This document shows positions 51,171 to 56,319 of a stretch of DNA of 56,319 nt, piece by piece. A program made the position numbers and the translations under genes. This stretch comes from a bacterium BMS3Bbin05 (lineage in GTDB: Bacteria > Nitrospirota > Thermodesulfovibrionia > Thermodesulfovibrionales > BMS3Bbin05): the NCBI GenBank assembly GCA_002897855.1, contig BDTO01000030.1:1-56319 (forward strand). Reading direction: 5' to 3'. The notes under the pieces are model-generated. The model did no database searches and was not told the origin of the DNA. It saw nothing but the letters and a program-made list of their open reading frames with translations. Position 1 is the first letter of the stretch. Every line of letters starts with the position of its first letter.

Positions 51171-51524
51171 AAGGTATTTTCCTGTTTATCCCGACAGGCC
51201 CCGACTTTGTCGGGACAAGCAGAAGACTACGGCATTTGCTGTGCCTGTCCCGACAAGGTCGGGGGATGAATGCAGTCAGCCGGGATATCGCCCATATTGT
51301 GGCGTTTACACCTTTCCCGACAAGGTCGGGGTTGGCACCATCCCGACGTATAGTCGGGATGGTGCTCCATTTAACATTACAATGCTTTAATCAAAAAGGT
51401 CAAACTGTGTACTTTCGACGAAGCCGCCGACCATATATGTTATAATGACCTTATTGATCCTCCCTGTGGCAAGATCACGGGGAATAAGCTCGCTATTCAT
51501 TTAATAGCAACGCCGGAGACCATA
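51171..51524. repeat. divergent intergenic region with repeated cccgac/gtcggg hairpins
   Basis: At least four small palindromes of the type CCCGAC-n-GTCGGG occur at about 51187-51215, 51245-51263, 51315-51330 and 51342-51358, lying between the HD-GYP start (51170) and ubiD (51525). The 28-bp hairpin element at 51454-51481 is also here. The same hairpin occurs singly at about 15148-15164 and 56091-56118. No gene is seen. Confidence 0.75.
51454..51481. repeat. 28-bp hairpin element before ubiD (pair of 26779-26806)
   Basis: ttgatcctccctgtggcaagatcacggg matches 26779-26806 at 26 of 28 positions and lies 44 bases before the ubiD start. It includes the CCCtGTGG / atCACgGGG inverted repeat with the loop caaga. 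Confidence 0.65.
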
Positions 51525-52994
51525 ATGGCATATAAAGACCTGACGGATTTTATAGATATTCTTGAAAAGAGAGGGCTGCTGAAGAGGATAAGGGTTGAAG
51601 TCGATCCCATACTTGAGATCTCAGAGATAACGGACAGGATGTGCAAAAGTCCGGGCGGGGGAAAAGCCCTTTTCTTTGAGAAAGTCAAATCTTCCCGATA
51701 TCCCGTAGTTACAAATCTTTTCGGCTCATTTGAACGGATGAGCCTGTCACTTGAAGTCGATAAACTCGATGATATAGCCACGCGCATTGAAGAACTGCTG
51801 AATCAGGCGGCTCCAAAAACCCTGATGGAAAAATTGGCAATGCTGCCCAAACTTTTCGAATTCTCAAAATACCTCCCCAAACCGGTAAAAAAAGCCCCCT
51901 GTCAGGAAGTAATCGAAAAAAGCAGCCCTGATCTAAGTAGATTTCCGATCATAAAGTGCTGGCCGGCGGATGGTCAGCCCACCGATGAAGGGAGGTTTAT
52001 TACGCTCCCCATGGTATTTACAAAAGACCCTGAGACCGGACGTCAGAATTGCGGCATGTACAGGATTCATATTTATGATAAAACAACAACCGGAATGCAC
52101 TGGCACATCCACAAAGACGGTGCGCGGCATTATGATAAATACAAGGAACTCAATCAGAAAATGCCCGCGGCAATTGCCGTCGGCAGCGACCCTGCAATCA
52201 TTTATTCGGCGAGCGCTCCCCTGCCCGGGGCAATAGATGAAATGCTGTTTGCAGGCTTTCTTGGAAGAAAGCCCGTAGAAATGGTGCGATGCATTACTTC
52301 GGATATCGAAGTTCCCGCAAACAGTGAACTCGTAATCGAGGGCTATCTTGAACCCGGAGAGATGCGTATTGAAGGGCCGTTCGGGGACCATACAGGCTTT
52401 TATTCCGCAGCGGACTATTATCCTGTATTTCATGTTACCTGTATCACCCACAGAAAAAACATGATATATCCGGCAACACTGGTGGGGAAACCTCCCATGG
52501 AGGACTATTACATGGGCAAGGCAACCGAGAGAATCTTTCTTCCCCTCATCAGGCTTGATCTCCCGGAGATAAAGGATATTAATCTTCCCATGGAAGGTAT
52601 ATTTCACAATGCAGCGCTGATTTCCATCAAAAAGAGTTTCCCCGGCCATGCAAAAAAGATAATACACGGTTTGTGGGGAAAGGGTCAGATGATGTTTGCA
52701 AAGCTTCTGATCGTTGTTGATGAAGATGTAGATGTACAGGACATATCATACACAGCCTGGCGGGTATTGAACAATGTAGACTGGAAGAGGGATGTTGTAA
52801 TTGCCGATGGCCCGCTCGACGATCTCGATCACTCCGCAAGCTGGCCGAGATACGGTTCAAAAATGGGCATCGATGCGACAAGGAAGACACGTGAAGAAGG
52901 CATGACCCGCGACTGGCCGGATGAGCTTTTCATGTCGGAAGAGATAAAAAAGCTGGTCGACTCGAGATGGAAAGAATACGGATTTGAAGAATGA
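51525..52994 (+). CDS. ubiD: UbiD-family prenyl-FMN-dependent decarboxylase
   Basis: A 489-residue UbiD decarboxylase. Family blocks are 'NCGMYRIHIYDKTTTGMHWHIHKDGARHYDKY', 'PAIAVGSDPAIIYSASAPLPGAIDEMLFAGFL', 'IEGPFGDHTGFYSAADYYPVFHV' (catalytic Glu region) and 'HSASWPRYGSKMGIDATRK'. Such enzymes act in ubiquinone/menaquinone (including futalosine route) or aromatic acid metabolism and need a UbiX-made cofactor; UbiX is not in the window. Length fits the MqnP-associated group. The ATG at 51525 has only weak ggag 9 bases upstream. Confidence 0.9.
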   Translation: MAYKDLTDFIDILEKRGLLKRIRVEVDPILEISEITDRMCKSPGGGKALFFEKVKSSRYPVVTNLFGSFERMSLSLEVDKLDDIATRIEELLNQAAPKTLMEKLAMLPKLFEFSKYLPKPVKKAPCQEVIEKSSPDLSRFPIIKCWPADGQPTDEGRFITLPMVFTKDPETGRQNCGMYRIHIYDKTTTGMHWHIHKDGARHYDKYKELNQKMPAAIAVGSDPAIIYSASAPLPGAIDEMLFAGFLGRKPVEMVRCITSDIEVPANSELVIEGYLEPGEMRIEGPFGDHTGFYSAADYYPVFHVTCITHRKNMIYPATLVGKPPMEDYYMGKATERIFLPLIRLDLPEIKDINLPMEGIFHNAALISIKKSFPGHAKKIIHGLWGKGQMMFAKLLIVVDEDVDVQDISYTAWRVLNNVDWKRDVVIADGPLDDLDHSASWPRYGSKMGIDATRKTREEGMTRDWPDELFMSEEIKKLVDSRWKEYGFEE

Positions 52995-53116
52995 TCAAGC
53001 TACCGAGCCGGCAGAGAACGCTGAGAAAAAGAAAAGACTTTTCAGCCATGGACTGGCACTAAAAAGCTGGCAAGCATGCAAGCTGGCAAGCTAAATGGCT
53101 CAGGTGCAAAGAAAGA

Positions 53117-53190
53117 AGGGGTTGGGGATTAGGGATTATAGGGGTTGGTAAAAAAACAAAACCCCAATCCCCAAACCCTAATCCCTCTAT
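53117..53190. terminator. G-rich inverted repeat between convergent genes
   Basis: Left arm 'ggggttggggattaggg...' (about 53118-53148) and right arm 'ccccaatccccaaaccctaatccct' (about 53162-53186) are complementary in blocks (10 exact pairs gggattaggg/ccctaatccc) around a loop taaaaaaacaaaa. It lies between ubiD (plus, ends 52994) and the peptidase gene (minus, ends 53211), where a bidirectional terminator is expected. It also resembles the word-repeat families, so terminator function is uncertain. Confidence 0.4.
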
Positions 53191-53210
53191 TAGTCTGTGA
53201 GAGTCTGCGG

Positions 53211-54110
53211 CTAATAATTGATATCTTCATCGTTATCATCCGGATAATCTCTTATCCTTTTCCTTAATCTCAGAAAACCGAAAACCGTCAGCAGAGCACC
53301 TGCCACAAACAATATCCAGTATATATTGTTCGATACATAACCCAGCCATGTATATTTTATTTCGAGACTTCTTCTCCATGACCGTTCAACCTTCACAAGT
53401 CCCTCAGGTACTACATTCCGGACCGCATCACTAAATCGTTCACCCCTCTCCAGTCTTAGTATAATGTTCCGAACGGCGGTCTCACCATATTGACTCTCTA
53501 TATATTCGATTATATTCAGGCTCTCCTCATATGCAAGTGCAAAACCGTTTCTATCCGCTGGAAACCGATTTTCAATATCATAAAAAGGGATAACCTTTCT
53601 GTATATAACGGCTTTTTTCAGAAGATCGCCACTATGAGGATTAATCATCTCGCTTATACCACTCACCCATTGAGCCACGCCCTCATCAAACCACTTCGGC
53701 AGGTTTTCTTCTCTTATGTAATGATGGAGCACAAGGTGTGTCATTTCATGTATGGTAATAAGTTCAATGTTGAGGGGATGGACGCTCATACGGGAAAGGT
53801 CAAGCACTATGAGATTCCTTGCGGGCACGGCAAAGGCCGCTATCATGTCATTGCCGGCCATGTCAACAAAATCACTACGGTTCCGGTAAATAATCATTTC
53901 AAACGGAAAATCGAACTTAAGCCCTGATCTTTTCCGTATTCGTTTTTTCAGGGCTGGAATCAATCCGAGTATTTCCAGGGCGGCACCCTTCGTCCCTTTC
54001 TCGAATTTAAGGGTAACACCTGTTTTGCCGATTTCTTCGAATTGTGCCGGATATGCCGGCGAAATAAAAGTACACAGGACAAAAAGGGCGATAAATACGT
54101 TTCTGAGCAT
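53211..54110 (-). CDS. membrane-anchored gluzincin (peptidase MA-like)
   Basis: About 299 residues. A signal peptide (MLRNVFIALFVLCTFISPAYPA) leads to a zinc metallopeptidase domain with HEMTHLVLHH and, 20 residues later, NLPKWFDEGVAQWVSG (the gluzincin third ligand Glu). A C-terminal membrane segment (WILFVAGALLTVFGFL) and basic tail follow. This is the pattern of the peptidase MA-like family, periplasmic-facing and membrane-attached. Substrate unknown. ATG at 54110 is chosen because it starts the signal peptide; upstream codons do not look like protein. Confidence 0.8.
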   Translation of the reverse strand: MLRNVFIALFVLCTFISPAYPAQFEEIGKTGVTLKFEKGTKGAALEILGLIPALKKRIRKRSGLKFDFPFEMIIYRNRSDFVDMAGNDMIAAFAVPARNLIVLDLSRMSVHPLNIELITIHEMTHLVLHHYIREENLPKWFDEGVAQWVSGISEMINPHSGDLLKKAVIYRKVIPFYDIENRFPADRNGFALAYEESLNIIEYIESQYGETAVRNIILRLERGERFSDAVRNVVPEGLVKVERSWRRSLEIKYTWLGYVSNNIYWILFVAGALLTVFGFLRLRKRIRDYPDDNDEDINY

Positions 54111-54222
54111 GTTACAGTATAACCGAATCAAACTGTAATACTTCAGGGGAATTCGGATATGCCTGAAAAGGTATGGCAGGCGGCTCTCAGGGAGCAAACC
54201 GGACTTTCAGAAGAGATAGTAT

Positions 54223-54774
54223 TCAAATCAGGGCTTTTCCGCATCTTCCGCATTTAGGCTTAAGTATTATCTTCGAGGTCTTGAGCCTGTTCTTAACACC
54301 ACACGAAGAACAGCTTATTATTACATCTTCATCAATCACCGAATCTTTTTTCTCATCATCCCCTCCGGAAGCAGTTACAGTTACGTCTTTTACCATACTG
54401 ATATCTTCGGTCGCCGCTTTATTTATAAAAATCCTTTCATTATTGCTTTCAGTATCCGCCGGAAAGACCATGAATCCAATCCTGTCCTGTGAAAAGCCCT
54501 GGGTATAGCCGAACGTTGTTTCACCATCCTTGAAAACCACTTTTATCCTTTTGCCTACGCCACTCCTTCCGACATTACCTTTCTCTCTATAATCGGGATT
54601 CCCTTCAAATGACTTAACAAAATAAATCGCCTTAAGATCCTTAATCTCCACAATTATCACTTCATTTGTTTCATTAACCGCTAAATGGAAGTGCTGCTTG
54701 TGAGGAAAAAAGTCACCCGTATTGCCCTTGATAATCTTGTGATCCAGATAATGGACAACTACTTTATTTTGCAT
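54223..54774 (-). CDS. uncharacterised protein with C-terminal zinc ribbon
   Basis: About 183 residues. The N-terminal part (about 1-110) is beta-rich: 'KVVVHYLDHKIIKGNTGDFFPHKQHFHLAV', 'VIIVEIKDLKAIYFVKSFEGN' and 'KRIKVVFKDGETTFGYTQGF', resembling a DUF6982-type fold that I know only as a small beta domain of unknown function. Then comes an acidic linker, and the tail has CSSC...CGRC, a zinc ribbon. Soluble, no signal peptide. ATG at 54774 has gggagg 8 bases before. Its neighbours (peptidase, tsaB) do not give a function, and I do not assign one. Confidence 0.6.
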   Translation of the reverse strand: MQNKVVVHYLDHKIIKGNTGDFFPHKQHFHLAVNETNEVIIVEIKDLKAIYFVKSFEGNPDYREKGNVGRSGVGKRIKVVFKDGETTFGYTQGFSQDRIGFMVFPADTESNNERIFINKAATEDISMVKDVTVTASGGDDEKKDSVIDEDVIISCSSCGVKNRLKTSKIILKPKCGRCGKALI

Positions 54775-54901
54775 TATCAGTCCTCCCGGCAATTTTTTTC
54801 ATTATACCAGATAAATGAGACGATGGAAACCCGTTGTATTGTATTAACGAAGGGATTATCAGGTTAAATCGATCCCGAATCCGGGCAGATGGGAATAATA
54901 A

Positions 54902-55591
54902 TTACTTTCCCCTCTTTATTTCCGCCTCCGATTTCCTGAAATAAACCGGCGAAAATGTTGCCATGTCGGTAAATTCTCCTCTTTTTGCCCTGGCCGAGGC
55001 AAGCCTTGCCAGAGTCGAAGGAAGCCCCCCCGACATGTTCCGGGGTGCAAACAATGCTTTTGCTCCAAGCGATTCCCTGATCGTATCACCATACGCCTTC
55101 AGACCGTCACCGATAAAAACAGTCTTTTTGTCTATATATCTTAAGACTTCGTCAATCCTGTATGCTCCTTCCTCGAGGACAATTTCGAAGTCAGCGTCTT
55201 TCCAGTGATAAACAGCGGAATATACCTCCTTCTTCCTTGCATCGAGGACAGGGCAGACATATCCCTCATGAAACGGCAGCATCCATGCATGTATCAGAAG
55301 TGTAGAAACTGTTACCACCGGCTTGCCCATAGCATATGCAAGTCCCTTGACTGTTGAAAGCCCGACTCTCAACCCTGTAAAAGAACCCGGGCCTCCCGTT
55401 ACGGCAATGCAGTCGATATCATTAATTGCCAGCGACATATTCTTCAGGCAGATGTCAATCATCTCCATCAGGGATTCCGAAAACCGCCTTGTAGATTTTC
55501 CTGTGCGGTGCTCGGATAAAGCCCCCGACTCATCGTCATACATGGCAACACCGCCGTATTGGGTTGAGGTATCAATTGCAAGAATTTTCAT
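54902..55591 (-). CDS. tsaB: tRNA threonylcarbamoyladenosine biosynthesis protein TsaB
   Basis: A 229-residue ASKHA-fold protein. The start ILAIDTSTQYGGVAMYD, 'VTGGPGSFTGLRVGLSTVKGLAYAMGKPVVTVSTL' and the following 'CPVLDARKKEVYSAVY' are the TsaB signatures. With TsaD and TsaE it makes t6A37 in tRNAs reading ANN codons. ATG at 55591 opens the ASKHA strand directly. Neither tsaD nor tsaE is in the window. It is followed downstream by the zinc-ribbon gene, on the same strand with a gap of about 130 bases. Confidence 0.93.
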   Translation of the reverse strand: MKILAIDTSTQYGGVAMYDDESGALSEHRTGKSTRRFSESLMEMIDICLKNMSLAINDIDCIAVTGGPGSFTGLRVGLSTVKGLAYAMGKPVVTVSTLLIHAWMLPFHEGYVCPVLDARKKEVYSAVYHWKDADFEIVLEEGAYRIDEVLRYIDKKTVFIGDGLKAYGDTIRESLGAKALFAPRNMSGGLPSTLARLASARAKRGEFTDMATFSPVYFRKSEAEIKRGK

Positions 55592-56211
55592 ATCGTTCTC
55601 AACTTCTTTATATCAGTTCAACCAGACTCTCACAGACTTTTTCAAAAGGGGACTTCGCGTAATCGGGTGGATCATTATTACATTATCCCTTCCCTTCTAT
55701 GGTATAAGGCTCCATAGTAATTTTTCAAATCCCCCCTACCACCCCTTTTCTAAAGGAGAGTAAAAAAAGATATTATTTAGAATCTGTATATAAAGTCATT
55801 GTGTTTGCCTGTCATGCCCCGACTTAACAGGCTGTGTCATAATCCTGAAAACGTATATGATGTCATTCTGAATTTATTTCAGAATCTCGTATTTTCAATA
55901 TGTTACGTTTTATATAGATCCTAAAACAATATCCCGAGAGTTTTCGGGACATCCGGAATTTATTGAAAAGAATAGATTCCGGCTTAAGAACTGCCGGAAT
56001 GACATATAGAGAGACTGACTTTATACACAGACTCTATTTAATTGGTAAAGACTCCCTATATTTATTCCCCTCTTTGGCAAAGAGGGCCTGTCCCGACTTG
56101 TCCCGACAGGGTCGGGGCTTGTCGGAGGTCAGGGGAGATTTTTTGGTTCATCCGGCTTTTGTGTGGGTAAGTAGCAGGGCAATATAATTTTTCCCCCTTT
56201 GAAAAAGGGGG
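55592..56211. repeat. gene-free stretch with several palindromic repeats
   Basis: Holds an 'aatcccccctaccacccctt' word (about 55727-55747), a gtcattctgaatttatttcagaat palindrome (about 55862-55886), 'tccggaatttattgaaaaga...ttccgg...ccggaatgacat' inverted words (about 55952-56005), two cccgac/gtcggg hairpins (about 56091-56118) and the ccccctttgaaaaaggggg hairpin (56193-56211). No gene is recognised. Confidence 0.65.
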
Positions 56212-56319
56212 ATGAAGGGGGATTTTCAAGCCTGGCTTTACTGTCCGGAAGGAAAGTTGGTTATAGAACTTGACGGCAGTCGGCATTACTCTGAAGAAGG
56301 GATAATAAGAGACATCCGC
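56212..56319 (+). pseudogene. 5'-truncated DUF559 nuclease-like frame, runs off the window
   Basis: A plus-strand frame starting at an ATG inside a 'gggggatgaagggggat' word reads 'AWLYCPEGKLVIELDGSRHYSEEGIIRDIR' to the window edge, the core of the DUF559 (very-short-patch-repair-like) endonuclease fold with the catalytic V-I-E-L-D-G..H motif. The N-terminal third of DUF559 proteins (the 'LR...T.AE..LW..LR' helix region) is absent; the repeat words occupy its place. The window ends within the gene, so its 3' part is not visible. A very short functional protein is unlikely. Confidence 0.6.

Noticed and set aside
55963-56187. 74-residue frame (plus) near the right end
   Set aside because: Made of cccgac/gtcggg and related words; no family resemblance.
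1-56319. CRISPR array or prophage
   Set aside because: The regular 18-bp array has no spacers, and no phage structural, integrase or terminase genes are visible anywhere in the window.

Overview
This window reads as chromosomal DNA of a diderm (Gram-negative) bacterium of moderate GC. A secretin and type II secretion genes, an Mla-type lipid transporter, lipoprotein signal peptides and exopolysaccharide genes all imply an outer membrane. The gene mix (recA-pilT-recX-alaS, phasin-ubiB, HD-GYP regulator, UbiD decarboxylase) together with word-like intergenic repeats suggests Nitrospirota (Thermodesulfovibrionia-like) or a Desulfobacterota relative. That placement is inference from gene content only. 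No rRNA or tRNA gene was found; one strong structured RNA (6S RNA) was.

Layout. 1-3.7 kb is an accessory region of dense short repeats with three toxin-antitoxin loci: HicBA, DUF433/DUF5615, and an antitoxin followed by what looks like a RelE/PIN chimeric toxin. 3.7-14.9 kb (minus strand) is an exopolysaccharide block: FecR-like protein, Wzc-type co-polymerase/tyrosine kinase, TPR/carbohydrate-binding-like protein, O-antigen ligase/polymerase, PHP phosphatase, UDP-sugar epimerase, phosphomannomutase and GDP-mannose pyrophosphorylase. It contains no glycosyltransferase, flippase or Wza. 15.3-31.7 kb is a long minus-strand array. In transcription order it is mobA, tatA, alr, mlaEFD, gspE-K-L-M-C-D, an aspartate-type aminotransferase, era, a bifunctional nuclease, recO, hsp20 and a CDP-alcohol phosphatidyltransferase.

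From 31.7 kb transcription switches to plus. A 6S RNA is followed by rarA, rny (RNase Y) and a YmdB-type phosphodiesterase, then after a repeat element and an HNH nuclease (minus) by osmC-like, pgpA, cinA/pncC, thpR, recA, pilT, recX, a small lipoprotein, alaS, a phasin-like gene and ubiB. 46.3-51.2 kb is minus again: an oligopeptide-binding lipoprotein, an AI-2E family permease, a class I glutamine amidotransferase and an HD-GYP response regulator. ubiD (plus) is divergent from the regulator. The window closes with a membrane gluzincin peptidase, a zinc-ribbon protein and tsaB (all minus), and the edge of a DUF559 nuclease-like reading frame (plus).

Most notable: (1) MlaD is long and ends in a beta-strand-rich domain resembling an outer-membrane barrel, so MlaEFD alone may bridge the envelope without MlaA/B/C; (2) the 6S RNA has an unusually long apical hairpin and a possible competing 5' leader hairpin; (3) one toxin looks like a recombinant of two unrelated toxin folds; (4) the intergenic spaces hold at least nine vocabularies of short repeated words. 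Several of these abut or supply the stop codons and last residues of neighbouring genes. Paired longer repeats also link distant loci (5.2/36.6 kb, 26.8/51.5 kb, 19.9/49.8 kb).
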